Below, piece by piece: positions 34,057 through 46,190 of a stretch of DNA of 64,000 bases (position 1 is the stretch's first letter; every line of letters starts with the position of its first letter). A program made the position numbers and the translations under genes. The stretch is taken from NCBI GenBank assembly GCA_029891345.1, contig CM057005.1, positions 67,465,760 to 67,529,759 on the forward strand. The letters are read 5' to 3'. This stretch comes from Dryococelus australis (taxonomy: Eukaryota; Arthropoda; Insecta; Phasmatodea; Phasmatidae). The notes beneath the pieces are model-generated. The model ran no database searches and was not told the origin of the DNA. It was given only the letters and a program-made list of their open reading frames with translations.

Positions 34057-34884
34057 TATCTATATACACCACGCATCACGACAGTTTTATACATCTGTCG
34101 ACATAAAAGTATCATATTTTTCGTTAAACTTAAGTTTTACCTATATTTTATTTATGAACTACAATATTTAATTTATAAAAAATATGAATGTAAACCGTGA
34201 GAAAACATGCGAGTTGGCAGCGCTTAGTAAGAAATAGTTCTCGTCAGGGGTGTAGCGGAGCCGTAACGACGTTCCGGTACTGCTTTGTAAGATTTTTCTT
34301 TTTTTTTTTTCCTCCATAAACAGAAAAGAAAAAAAAAAACGGGAACTGTTTCCTTCAGGTTTTCTGTTTCTCCAAGCGACAGCCGTAAAATGTATTAAGC
34401 TATTAAAGCTGTCGCTTCCGTATTTCATCTATAATTTGAGAAATGCACGTTGTTTACGCTAAAGGTAATGTTTTACTCTCCCTTCCTCGTTTCTATTGTC
34501 TCTGCTCTTTCTAAGCCCGTGGCAAGGTCAGATGCCGACAAGCAGGTGTTTGGTTGAAAGAGGGGAGGAAGTAGCACCAAGTTTCCTGGAATGCGTTTGG
34601 AGGGGGAGAATTGCCGGAGGGGCGGAGGTCAGGCGGCCTGCGATGATGCGTACACAGATGTGACGTGTCGTGCGGCACTGCGCGCAATTGTCACCGTCGT
34701 CTGTCACTCACTAATATTTAACTCGGGACATGGCGGCTTACATTATATAACGTTCACAAGAACTTTAACTTTACAAATGTCGGTTTTTAATTATTGTAAT
34801 ATGTTACGACGACTGACGAGTAGTCTGTGACTGTGAATTGCCAGTGATTGCTAGTTAATTGTGATTAGAAAGTTGAAGACTGTA

Positions 34885-35361
34885 TAGGCTGTTCACGATA
34901 AAGTGAGCACTTTTTAAGGCCATCCCAACAGGCACTAACCGCTAATAAATATATACGCTGTTCACGGTAAAGTGAGCACTTTCGAGGTCCTAGTTACTTT
35001 TTTCTTTCAGCCATCTTTTATCCTCTAACCACATTTCTAAATTAATATTGTCTTGTAAGTAATAAACAGTGTGTGTATATTCCACTGCTCTCGGAAGTTA
35101 ATGTCTAAAGCTAAAATAAAACGCATTTTACGACCATTATTCCAAATGAGAGGGCTTTAAAAAGTGCTCACTTTACCGTGAACAGCCTATATCTTATTGC
35201 GACATCAGACATTAAATTTTAGCAATGGTGAAATGTATACACTGTGTTCTATTGGTCACATTGCAATGGTTACATTAAAAAGTAGCAGGAAGATGGAAAT
35301 TGGATGAAAGGAAAGATTTATAAGGGCCTTAAAAAGTGCTCACTTTACCGTGAACAACCTA
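34885..35361. mobile_element. MITE family B copy 3 (outer), split by another B copy
   Basis: Left end TAGGCTGTTCACGATAAAGT with TTTTTAAGGCC; right end GCCTTAAAAAGTGCTCACTTTACCGTGAACAACCTA. It matches the copy at 46191-46412 in reverse once the inner copy is removed; the junction AATAAATATA / TATCTTATTG shows a duplicated TA. Confidence 0.8.
34954..35189. mobile_element. MITE family B copy 4 (inner)
   Basis: Ends TACGCTGTTCACGGTAAAGT and AGTGCTCACTTTACCGTGAACAGCCTA. The interior has TCTTTCAGCCATC and CTCTCGGAAGTTAATGTC. It is a different B subtype from the outer copy. Confidence 0.85.
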
Positions 35362-35684
35362 CACTGTGTTTACACAATTGAATCCCGTAAGCAGAAATAG
35401 AAAACTCTAACTTCCTTCTTTTCCCGTCTCAACGTCAGAAGATGGTTAACCAGGCGAACACGAGAATCCCAGTGATTCAGTGCCTACATTGAGTGAATGA
35501 AGGTAAGGCTACCGAAAACTTTACATTGTCAGTTTGAAAAAAAAAAAAAAAAAAACTACAAATGCGTACAGAATAACGGCGCAGAAGGATTCAGCGACAG
35601 TTTGCAGAGTTCATCGAATTAGGATTCGTGCCGCAGTGAAATGAATTTGCAATGTCGGCGGCCCTCCGTGTTGACTGAAGAAAT

Positions 35685-37625
35685 ATGGAACCGCGAAAGA
35701 GACGCATTTCCGTGGATAGACCCGTAAAAATGGAAAACTTGGTTGTAAACTACGTAGCGAGGCTTCTTGCCTGGGTGCATTTAAAAAAAGGACGCATAGT
35801 TATCTCAAAGGAGCGGTATTCTTTAATGTCACATCCAGGGCCACCCATCTCACGTCTATCCGAAAAAAAGATTTCCGAGCATGAACAGTTAACTGCTCAC
35901 ACGACTGGCGAGGAAATAATTGCGAAAGGAAAAAAACACCGACTCTGGAAAATGCGTGAGGTTCAATGAATGCATCCCTCCTTGCCTCAACAAAAGCATA
36001 CTACGTTGAAAAAAAAACACACACACAGACCTTATTCTGACCATTTTGGATTTGTAGAACTGCAACAATTAAATGGCGTGGACAATGGCGTTGGGCTGCA
36101 TTCGAGATACGGCGCTGTATAAATTACTGACCACATTTCGAAAGAAATGAAATGTAAAATAATCAGACAGATTTTAGAAATTTCAGGAAAATTGTCGGTC
36201 ATTATTGACGAATCCACAAGCTTAGGTGCTACATCTGCTTTGATTGTTTATCTGCCAAGTGTGAAGTTAGCAAAGAACTCCCCCCATATTTTCTTATTCA
36301 ACTACCTGATCAAAAATCTGAAACAGTGTTTGAACATTTGTTGAATTGCTTGAACAAACATGGTTTTCACCACGACTACCTCAAAGAGAATTTGGTTGCA
36401 TTTGTAAGTGATGGTGCAAGTGTAATGTTGGGGAAAAATTCAGGCGTTGCAAATAAATTAGTAACAAAATCTACCAATATTGTTTTGTGGCACTGTATGA
36501 ATCATAGGTCAGAGGTGGCGTTGAGCGATGCAGTAGACGAGGTAAGTGGTGCGAATAATTTTCAAATATTTATGGATGAGTTGTACACCCTTTACAATAA
36601 CTCGCCTAAGAACCAGCGCCAACTAGATGAGTGTGCTGCACAATTAGACCAACAAGTGAAGAAAATAGGACAAGTGTTAAGTACAAGATGGGTTGCCAGT
36701 TCATTTAGGGCAGTGTCAGTGATCTGGCACAGTTTCGCCTCCTTGTATAATCATTTTTCCGCATCAAAAGATGACAAAGCAGAAGTCCGACTGAGCGAGT
36801 AATGCACAGTGGATTAATTAGGCGATTATCGTCCTGTCAATTTTTAATGGACTTGGCAATTATGCATGATATTCTAGCGGAAATTGCATTGCTCTCAGAA
36901 AGTTTACAGAACAGAAACATGACCGTTGCCTATGCTGACAAACTAATCAGGAGATGTATCATTTTTATAGACAACCTTAAAGAAAAACCAGGGACCAAAT
37001 GTCTAGAAGCTAGAGTTGCTATTAAGGAAGGTAATTTTTGTGGAGCTACCCTCATTGAAAACATCAATACATCTGCCATCAACCCAAAACAACTTCCGAC
37101 GAGTGTTGCGAACAATTTAAAACGTCGGTTGTTTACCAAAGTCTACATCTGGGTCTGTACATACAAATTCGGAACAGGAAGAATATGACACACTGTTGAA
37201 GGAACTGAAAGTGCTTGAATGTGACCAGCCGCCCTCAGAGAAACCTCCCGGCTTCGGAGAAATTCGAAATTGAGCGCCTGTGCCGAAGATTCAAATTAAC
37301 TGCCTCAAATGTTAAAAACGGGTACCGTGACTATCTTGAGGACAGTCCTCGCGTTTACAAAGAATTTAATTTTTTTTTCAACTGCATAAAACTGATACCA
37401 TGTAGTTCAGCTGAATATGAAAGGGGGTTCAGCCAAATGGACATCATAATATCGCCTACTCGAAACAGGATAACAATCCCACATGTGTCATCCCTTATGT
37501 TTGTGAAACTCCATGGTACTACACTGCGAGAGTGGAATGCTGAGCCATACGTCGCTAGCTGGTTACGGAAACATCGGTCAGCTGATGCCACGCGAACGCG
37601 CGAAGCACAACCAAAACAAAGCTGA
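35685..37625 (+). pseudogene. hAT transposase (KIAA1586-like), broken
   Basis: Pieces of one hAT transposase in order: an N-terminal segment at 35685-35969, a DHFGFVELQQLNG and GLHSRYG segment at ~36035-36120, DESTSLG near 36205 (catalytic Asp region), VSDGASVMLG near 36405-36435, a WHCMNHR segment near 36490, a linker through 37188, and the C-terminal dimerisation domain with SAEYERGFSQM near 37405. These motifs are those of hAT proteins annotated as KIAA1586-like in animals (family knowledge). Stops or frame changes occur near 35970, 36120, 36260-36300, 36800 and 37190. The copy cannot make an intact enzyme, but the long open pieces (158, 128 and 136 codons) suggest fairly recent decay. Confidence 0.88.
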
Positions 37626-37689
37626 AATGAATTTCAGGAAAAATGGACAAAATACGCTGAAAAACTTACTTTGAGACTCGTGAACACTA

Positions 37690-39960
37690 ACAATTATGCT
37701 AACGGATGTTCACGTTGTGATGCAGTTTCGGCTCGTAGTAGCATAATTACCGCACAAATAATTGTTCTTGGTCGGACATGCATCGACCGCGTCAATGTCC
37801 CCGTATAAACTGGTGAAGCGCGGGGTGCCTGGCGGGAGTTGACGTCTGCTTCCACCAGATGTCAGCAGTGTTCCTTCATCGACGCGCCGCGGAAGACACG
37901 TGCCCGGCCCGCGCACTTTTGGATGGCTAAATTTCAAATGTACGGACTTGATGTCATAGAAAATGCACTGGACTAGTCTTTAATGTTGTTGATTTCTGGG
38001 TACCCCGATAGGGAGAGATTGAGTGACTGGTTTTTTTTTTTTTTACACTGGCTCGCTGTTGATTGGTGATTGTACCTACCTCCATAGCGAGGCAATGCTC
38101 GATTTATGTATATAAGCAATGCTAAGACCTGGTATCGGGGTCAGACGCTTGGTTGCGAGGGAAGTCTACCCAGATAACAGGTCAGGTAATTTCGGTAAAA
38201 AGAAAAATGTAAAGCCTTTAAGGAACGTCACTTTGGCGCTCTAATTTTAATTGGCAGTCAGGATAGTTTTTGGATAATATGAGCAGGATAAGTACTTTCT
38301 GCACAACATAATAGGAATCGCCTCCATTTTTCTAATAAGAAATATGTGAGGAGGAACCTTAATTTTCTTCCATGTCATAAATAATTTTTAAATTTCCCCA
38401 GGAATGATACTTTGTATGTCGTCAGTTCTCTGCCATTTTTGGGCTGATCGAATAGCCTCGTTCATAGTCTTGTTTCGCCCATCGTTTTGAAAACTGGCCG
38501 TTTGGGAAGATTAATTGGCCTATGCCAGGGCGTAAAAGCCAGAGATTATGCTCTCTATTAATTTGAAAATAGTGGTGCATTTACATTTTTGAATTGTGAT
38601 TGGTGTATTTGAAGTATAAGAAAGTTACCTTAAAACTACCTGTGAATGGCCATGGTAGATCTCAGGTAGCTAGGGAGATAAAATTTTAAGTGGCTGTAAA
38701 TTTAATGGATAGAAAAAGTCATGATTGGAAATACAGTACGAGTCATATTTACCTTTTTAATAATTTTATGTGAATTTAAATTGTGGAATCATTTTGGCTC
38801 AACACTTACGTTATACTATATGGGTAATATTTGAAAATGTTTTAAATCCATTTTTGTGAGAAAAAGTTAAAGATAAAAATATATTTGAAGAGTCCGTGTG
38901 GGAAAATATATGTTTAAAGACGTAATTGAAATATCATTCTAAACTATTCGTTTGCTTAAAAATTTGGAAAAATATATTTAAAGAGTCCGTGTGGGACAAA
39001 AATTTGAAAATGAAATATTGTTCTAACCATTTTGGGTCTGTGTAAAGAAAAGAAAAGAAATAAAAAAATATAATACAAAAATAAAATCATTACGAACATA
39101 TTTATCTTTCTATTTGGCAGTGTAGTGTTAACCTTATGAAATCTAACGCAGATTTTGTAAGTATATTACTTATAATACTCTATGCCTCTTTCCTTTTATC
39201 ACATTTGTTTTTAAACATACTTGGTTTTCAAGTATTTTTGGAAATTGAATTATTTGAGGTGTCCTGGGTTCTCGGGGCCTCAAAATTATTTGTACATTAT
39301 TAAGCATTTTGACTTTTGATTTGGGCCTGTCTGCAAACGAATATTCTATAAATGATTTTACAGTTTAGACAACACATTGTTTCAGTTTCAGTTTCAGTTG
39401 CATTTTGAAAGTAACGGAGAAGTGGTAACATTTACATAATTTTCATGGTTTTAAAAAAAAAGTGTTAACAACATTAAAATAATTACAGAAGTAAAATTTG
39501 TACAATTGTAAAATGTAATCATATTTAATTACTTAATATTAACGTAGTTTTGGACTTTTGTGAAGTGCTTGCCACGTATGACCTTGCTAATTTTGAGTAC
39601 AGTTTTAAGGCTAAGAATATTATTTGAGACTTAGTGTACTTTAAAAAATCCCGAGGGAATTTTTTTTAAAACAAAGTGAGTTTTTTCTCAGGCTAAGTGT
39701 ATTTTTGTAAAGCTAAATTATCTTTTAAAGGCTGAGTGTATTTTTTCAGAGCTGAGGGTATTTTAAGAAAAAAGTGTAATTTTGTAGTTTATTCCTAAGC
39801 AATCTTATATTACATGTGCTTTGTAAAATCTTAACTATTACTTGTGTAATGTTGTTATTTCACAACACTCGGGTATTATTATTTGGGCTCCTCGGAAAGC
39901 AGGAAATTTAAAATGTCAATCGGCTTCTTACATAATCAACTCAAATGTCTGTTAAATAAT
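37690..39960. other. Non-coding AT-rich 3' part of the hAT element
   Basis: Only short frames. A TATA-like TATGTATATAAGC near 38107 with a GC-richer downstream stretch ending near TTTGGCGCTC (38231) resembles an LTR promoter, but LTR ends were not found. Weak repeats of GGCTRAGTGTATTTT occur at 39690-39780. Confidence 0.4.
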
Positions 39961-39996
39961 GGTGGCCGCTAGGTCTTATTCTCTACACAAATCTCA

Positions 39997-40069
39997 CCCC
40001 CCCCCCCCTTCACAGACCCTTCTATCGCCGAAAGAGTGCCTAAACCTAAGCCTACCACCCCCCCCCCCC
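39997..40069. repeat. Two C12 runs 60 bp apart
   Basis: Each run is followed by TTCAC and preceded by CTC or TACCA. They lie near the right end of the hAT element. A 92-codon frame across them (39959-40237) is an artefact. Confidence 0.85.
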
Positions 40070-40290
40070 TTCACCGTGCGCAAGATAACTTTATCCTTAT
40101 CTTGCCGTCGGATATTTATATTGGAGCGTTCCGGGACTGCTAAATGTACGATTACACCCCTGGTTCTGGTGCAGAGCAGCTATTATTATAACAGTACGCA
40201 CGAATTCGGTGCGAAGTCCTTTGGTGTGATTTTCTAGTAGAACTTGATCAGGTCTTCAGACAAGTGGGAAGTGATCGTGAATGGATTACG

Positions 40291-43200
40291 GTGTGCCAGT
40301 ATCGGGAGAGTAGAGAGTGCGAATGATAGGCTGGACAGTCTGGAAGTGGGACTTGATGCGTGAGTCAGGGACTGTAGCGGGAATAAAGAAGGTGATTAGG
40401 GCCGTGGTTGCACGAGTGCTGTTAAACACATTCAGGTAAATACATTCGGTAGCCATGTCTGAACAAGTTCAAAAACAGAACGTGTTTTCGCGGTTACACA
40501 CCCAAAGCAGAATGAAATAAATGGAAATTCTAACCTCAGCAAACATGGAACTTAAAATGCATCATGTTTAATTATAATAGCCCCCAACATTTATCACTAT
40601 TGATATTTTTTTTAATTGTTATGAAATCTACAATTTTACTGTAATAGCATAATGGGTGAGTATTAGTACATTCAACCTTAAACCTAAGTTAATTCAACAA
40701 CTGCAGGAATTCCCACCAAATCCAGCAATATTGATTACACTGCTTGTTTACTTCGAAGCAGCCAATAAGAGCGCAGCAGAGAAGCGAAGTCATTCGAAAC
40801 GACTTATGAAAACTGTTCACTTTGAACGAGAATCAACTGCGATCGGAACTCGTTCGAAGGTAATGTTACCTCTTCAATAGTTGAACTTGTTTGAAGTGAA
40901 GTAGTTCTCTATCCCGTGTAAACGCGGCGAAAGACCTAAATTATAATTGAGATTGGCATATATATTGCGCTCAGTGATGGGAATGATAAGTGTTAATGGC
41001 AGAGATAAGTAGTTTAATGCTGTAAATAATAACTGTGCGTATAGTAAATACATGATGAAATTAAAATCTAGTTATTTTATTTCTGCGAAGACCTCCATAC
41101 CTCACGAACTCTCGTAGATCCTAGGCGACTCGCAACAATATGGTCACCGATTGAAGCGCGCGCGCGTGCGCTGGGTCAGTGTGTCGTGTCTTGAGCCGAT
41201 ATCCCTTACGAGGATGACTGTATTTCTCGACGTCGGCTATCTTGTTCGCTTCGCTACAAGCTTACACGTCTGACGTGCGGGCCCTTATGCCAGTTGCACC
41301 GCGATAAAAATGCATTACAGCAAATACAGCAAATATAATACTAATTTTTGGTATGGCGAAACAACGCTTTCAAAATATTGCGTTGACTTGGAAAAAATTT
41401 TAAATACAACACTAATACGTTGGTTCACGAAACAAAGATATAATTTGAAGAACCCTATTTTTAAATTTACAAACTATGGAAATAAAAGACCTATGTGTAA
41501 AAAAAGATTAAGCACCTTCCGCGCAGTAAAAAAATATTTGAAGTATTTATAATTCTTTGAAAAATAGACCCTAATGCAACGTTGATTCAGGATTACAAAT
41601 ATAATTTCTGTGATACCCGTATTTCTCACTTTTGCCCCCTCCCAAACTTGCCCCTCATAGACGATAGTGTCTAATTTCCATGAATCTACTTATATTTACA
41701 TTTTGGCTAGAACTATTTAAATTTTAAACTGAGAATAGTATTTATATTATTGTAAACGTAGAAGCAAACAAGTAACATTAAGAATTATTTCGCAACATTC
41801 GCAGAATTACAACGGAGGACACTAATAATCGCAACTCATTTGTCATTCGCTGCCTTTGCTCGGCGCTTGTTTCCGGCATAGAGCTTAAAGGGCACATGCT
41901 ACGCTAATTCCTCTACATCTGCGGCTGTGGCGAAATCGTCCAAGTTGATCAACGACGTCGTATTTTGCAGCGACCTATACGAACCGACGTAAACGTAAAT
42001 AATCAGTGCGGAGCCGCCATTTGCGCGGTCCACGAATCACCTATCCATTTACTCTGTAAGAAATAATTCTCAAGTTTAAGGTGTGTATGAACAGAGCGAG
42101 AAAGCGCGACTGGTAAAATTGTTTCCCATACATTGATGCTAGCGTTCCTACAGTTGGTCGGGAAACTTGTCTATTGCGTACGAAACTTCCCAACTTTGTA
42201 TAGCAGCGACGCTAAATATCCCATATTTGCTGCCACGTGAGTGGTATTAGTTCCCCTACTATGTATTGGTTAAAAACTTCCAATTCCATTTAGGAAGTTT
42301 ACCAAAAAAAAAATTTTCCAGTGTAGTTTAATGGCCACTCCAAACAATGATGATTGCGGCGTAGTTGTATCAAGCATGGATGCTTACGTATAACCTTGGA
42401 CAGAACTATGGGCGTCGACGATTACCAAACCCGGCATGTAGACCGACTATACTAGGCGATAAATGCCATTGCATAGCGGCCTGCTAGCTAGCTGACAAAA
42501 CTGGGATGGTAGTCCTTGTAAAGCTGATGAATATGGAACCCTGTAACACGGATTAGTGATCAAGGCCACTAAAGCTACCACAATATTTCCAAATTTGTGT
42601 GTAAAACACATTAATTTTTTTACCAGGTTGATGCTAAAACGTTTTCCTTGAAACCCTTGGAAACGTAGATCGATTCCACTGAAAACTGTTCGATTATATA
42701 ATTTAAATGGCCCACTTTGTTCTTTTGTTTTGCGCTGCGGTAGTATTCTTGTGCTTTTTTTTTTTGTTTAACTAAAGGTAAAATATTATTTACCTGTACT
42801 TCTTAGTTTGTCGAAATATCTTTGGTTCGTAACTGCTGAACACAGCCTCACCGTTTACATCACTACTGCTAATTAGTAAAAGAAGCAGGCAACTGACAGC
42901 GTGTGAACATTAGCACGTTTCTCCGAGTCAGTTCACGTGATCAGTCCTTGCTTAACGAAATGCAGCAGCATAACACGACGGTAAACAACAATGGCTTAGT
43001 CACCACACGCTATTCATTTTAAAAAAATCCTTATGTAATAGCAATACTCGTATGCGTAAGAATAGAAGCGCGGATTACGGAAACGGCAAACCTATTAAAA
43101 CGAAAAACGTATTTACTTGTTCCGCGATACACGGAACGGAATATATGTGGGTCATCAAATGAGAGCAAAAAATTGCGATGTCCAAATTCAGGTCATAGGT

Positions 43201-43926
43201 CGTGTACAGATGTGATTAACTGAACTAACCCAAAACATTCTATAAATATAATAAAAAACGGCGTTTTATCAAGGTCCAATATTTTTCCTTTAATGTGAAT
43301 CATCGCTTGAGACCACTCGAACCACTCGCAATTTCAAACTGTCTTGTAGCATCGTAAATTTGGGCCATATGAATATTTTAATTATTTACTTATTTACCTA
43401 TGTAATTTTAAGACGTAAACTGGTTTCTCGTATATTATATCTTTTGACACATTAATTATGTTAATTACCATGGAAATTCACTGCTCGTTTAGTTTTCAGG
43501 TTTTATTTTGTTGTACAACAAATTTATACGTCTTTCCACTCTGTTGTTTTTGTGATGTGTTTAGAAGGCCTTGGTTTCTGAGCAGTTGTTGATCCGTTGC
43601 CATGGTTACTAGGTGACGTGCCTCTAGCGCACTCGTGATAGGTCAGTTTTCGACGACGTTATATAATTGCATTTTTGAATAAAAATTTTAGCCATCTTGA
43701 TTTTCGACAGAAGGATGTTGACCTTCTTGGGTTCAGTCCGCAAGGATTTCAATTTAGTTTTAATGTAAAGGCACGAGTTCGCAGCTGTAAAAAAGGCCGT
43801 CTCGAAGGAGACGAAAATGTGAGAACAAGTTTAGGAGGAAGCAGGCCTGTATCGGTCGGCGCCCGCGTGATTTTACACGTTTAATAATGTCGAACTACTG
43901 CGGTGTGACTAAAAGTACTGGGGAAT
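40291..43926. other. Long non-coding stretch, little recognised
   Basis: CAGTGATGGGAATGATAAG at 40975 looks like one end of a hAT MITE but no inverted partner was found. A (CG)-rich word GCGCGCGCGTGCGC is at 41157-41171. Open frames at 40656-40880, 41310-41552 and 43675-43884 are short and unrecognised. Confidence 0.4.
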
Positions 43927-43927
43927 G

Positions 43928-44488
43928 CACTGAAAAAAAATTTTGAGGTAAAATTCCCTTACTTGTAAGTAAAGCTAATTACCTCTCAAATGTAGAGTAA
44001 AATAACATAACATGTAAAGTACTATTCCCTAATCGTACGGGAAAAGTACCTGGCAAAAGTGGGTGAAAAATCCCATACAAGTAAGGGAAAATCAACTATA
44101 ATGCATAATAAAATTATATTTAAAATTACCCCGGAGTATTAGAAATGTTAATTTTTTTATTACCTATATCCTCTTACGAATAGTAACCGAAACCTCGACA
44201 TTAAAATCCTCGACACTTGCTGGTGGGTGGGCGCGAACCACACTTTATTACACCACGACGACAGCATGGCAGCCAACTTAGCTGTTGAGAATGCTGAAGT
44301 GATGCATGCGTCGTAAGGTAATTTTCCCATCCATGTACGGTATTTTCCACTACCATGTACGAGAAATTTACTCCAAGAGTGCGATAATTTTACCTTAGCT
44401 GTAAGTAAATCTATGCCCCCCCCGGGGGGGGGGGGGGGGTTGCGAATATTACCTTACACTTGTGAGGTAATTTTCCCATTATTTTTAC
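43928..44488. mobile_element. Probable MITE with CACTG-type ends
   Basis: The left part CACTGAAAAAAAATTTTGAGG, with GGTAAAATTCCC, and the right part, read inverted, CTGTAAAAATAATGGG, with AAAATTACCTCAC, form a degenerate inverted repeat. The interior is rich in GGTAA and TTCCC words in both orientations. No clear target duplication was seen; the class is open. Confidence 0.45.
44416..44439. repeat. C8-G16 self-complementary run
   Basis: Eight C followed directly by sixteen G, able to form a hairpin or G-rich structure; it lies inside the CACTG-type MITE. Confidence 0.95.
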
Positions 44489-45199
44489 AGTATATATAAG
44501 CACTTATAGCCCGAGAGCCTATTTAAGGAAGCCCGCGAGGAAATATACTCCTGCATTCGGGGGAATGCTGCTGTGTAGGACGATATCGCCCAGAACTTCA
44601 AGAACGTCCAGAATTTTTAATTTTAATTTATAATCAGCTAAGTCTACGAATTTTTTTTTCTAAGAAGCAGATACGATTTTTTTTTTTTTTTTTTTTTTTT
44701 TTAACTTGAACTGACGCTAGCTAATTTAACTACGAACATCCTGGCATTATCCTTTTGCGTAAAACTCTGAGCTAGTCTGGATAACAGAGACAAATTAATT
44801 AATTAAGTTTTCTTCTGGAAGTTTAAAATTTTTATTGCCAGGCATAAAGTTGATGGAACATGTCAGTCACGAGAATTGCTAGTGTTGCTGATGCCCCAAA
44901 TAAAATCTTGTTCGATAGTTGATTACACATTCCCTGTTATAAACAATCTGGTCGCAAGAATACTAATTAAACTTCACACTTTGCTTGATACGTCCCTGCT
45001 GAGTAATGATTCCCAGAAGAAAGTAGATATTTCTCCCAGCGGTATTTCCTGCTACTTGATAAACGAGTTTTTCAGTGTTATTTGCGAGTGTTCTGTGGGG
45101 GCCTGTTCACGTACACATCATCAAACACGACGTCTTTATATTACGTCTAGTTGCGTCGTTACACTCCATTGTACAGTTCTTAAAATTACTATGGCCTTT
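44489..45199. other. Non-coding stretch before family D
   Basis: Includes a T26-like run near 44678-44702. A 129-codon plus-strand frame starting at 44876 runs into family D and has no recognisable domain; it may or may not belong to that repeat. Confidence 0.35.
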
Positions 45200-45560
45200 C
45201 TTGACGCGAATACGTCTTTCAATTTGCAATCATATTGGGAGGCAATCCAGAGAATCCTATGTTAACAAAATCGTGGGATACAGTTTGGCATTGCAGCTCC
45301 GAATCCATCGTCTACATTCAAAATTCAATTACATTACTGGATTGCCAAAGGATCAAAGAGTATGTTACGTTGAGTGAGAACTGCGGATCATCGCGCTCAG
45401 TGGGAGGTGATGAAGCAAAAGGGGGGGGGGGGGGGGGTGTTCATTTCGCCACGTCTCATAACTTCCGTGTAGTATAACTTTTGACTAGGAGAAGCTAAGA
45501 AGATACGACGCTTGTTTAAGCTTCAATCGCCAGCTCTCGTCGAGATCAATCGATCGCGTG

Positions 45561-45567
45561 TATAAAA
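45561..45567 (+). promoter_or_regulatory. TATA box of family D
   Basis: TATAAAA in the context CGCGTGTATAAAAACAG. The same box is kept at the same place in the second copy (minus strand, 62375-62381), which argues for a selected promoter when the element was active. Confidence 0.6.
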
Positions 45568-45642
45568 ACAGTTGTGTGGAGTGGTTACGGTGAAACTGTG
45601 TGAGTTTAATGTAAAAAAAAAAAATTAAGAAAACTTAACACA

Positions 45643-45783
45643 ATGTCGGCCTATGCTCGTCAAAAAGCTAAGTCGAAATACAGAAATCGTATACGGTCGG
45701 AAAGAGCATCTCAAAAAGAATCCAGTGATATCCACAAAACCCCATATGATCAAGTGAAGCGGTGCCGAAAGAAAGAAAGAAAG

Positions 45784-45815
<32 letters not shown>

Positions 45816-46026
45816 GTCCGAGCGCGTCAACGTGGACGTATTCACGCAAAACAAACGGCCGTGTCCCCAACACAGCCACGCCCCATTTTTTTTACTAGGT
45901 AAAAAAGGCAAAGAGTGCATAGACTGTCACCATTGCCGACTACCGTGCGGAAAAACACGGAATAAGCCGACCTCGGATTCACGTACCCATGAGTCAGCGT
46001 TGATGAGCTCTATTGTCCGCGGGTGA
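45643..46026 (+). CDS. Family D basic ORF, 127 codons
   Basis: The ATG at 45643 opens a strongly basic protein: QKAKSKYRNRIR near the start, HKTPYDQVKRCR in the middle, a lysine stretch made by an A run (45784-45812), then KASERVNVDVFTQ and a CX2CHHCX4C cluster near the end. The second copy (62065-62370, minus) keeps QKAKSKYRNRIR, HK.PYD.VKRCR and KASERV.VDVFTQ, so the reading frame is conserved between copies. In that copy the A run is replaced by ordinary codons, and the start ATG has become ATT, so this copy is the better guide to the start. No known domain recognised; a DNA-binding N-terminus of a transposable-element protein is the most natural guess. Function unknown. Confidence 0.5.
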
Positions 46027-46190
46027 CACCGTGTTCTCATGCTGTCCACCGCGGAAAACACTGCAAGTCGGTTACGTGTTCATGTCCGTAATTAGTATTC
46101 GCGTCCAATTCATTACGGCATGCCTCACGTGCAACAATGGCCTACGGACGATTCGTGGTTAGCTGTACACTTTTCAGATTTAACTTTCTA

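Larger units (their letters stand above)
34245..40162 (+). mobile_element. hAT transposon, 5.9 kb, with TIRs and 8-bp target duplication
   Basis: Left end CAGGGGTGTAGCGGAGCCG and right end, read inverted, CAGGGGTGTAATCGTACAT share a 10-bp terminal repeat. Flanking 8-mers GTTCTCGT (34237-34244) and GTTCTGGT (40163-40170) match at 7 of 8 positions. The surrounding family C copy resumes exactly outside these 8-mers, an independent proof of both boundaries. It encodes a broken hAT transposase (35685-37625) and holds a nested family B pair. About 2.5 kb of AT-rich sequence downstream of the transposase is non-coding. Confidence 0.88.
33565..40290 (-). mobile_element. MITE family C copy split by a family A MITE and a hAT element
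   Basis: Plus-strand start TATAGTCCATTCTTCCCACTTTCTGAATC up to GTGTTTAGTTATT at 33637; it resumes after a family A copy at ~34057 and runs to AAGAAATAGTTCTCGT (34244). It resumes again after the hAT element at 40171 with CTATTATTATAACAGTACGC, ACGAATTCGGTGCG and ends GATCGTGAATGGATTACG at 40290. The pieces join without overlap into one family C copy, which shows the order of insertion. Confidence 0.75.
45200..46026 (+). mobile_element. Family D repeat, copy 1 (unclassified, with promoter and ORF)
   Basis: From about 45200 it aligns with the inverse of 62076-62752: TGACGCGAATACGT, GGCAATCCAGAGAATCC, CAGTTTGGCATTGCAGCTCCG, GTATAACTTTTGACTAGG and AGAAGCTA follow in the same order. A TATAAAA box is at 45561-45567 and the ORF starts 76 bp later. 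A G17 run (45421-45437) is absent from the other copy at that site. No terminal repeats identified; the downstream limit is unknown because the other copy ends at 62076. Confidence 0.65.

Noticed and set aside
40975..40995. CAGTGATGGGAATGATAAG as the start of a hAT MITE
   Set aside because: No inverted partner or 8-bp duplication found within several kilobases.
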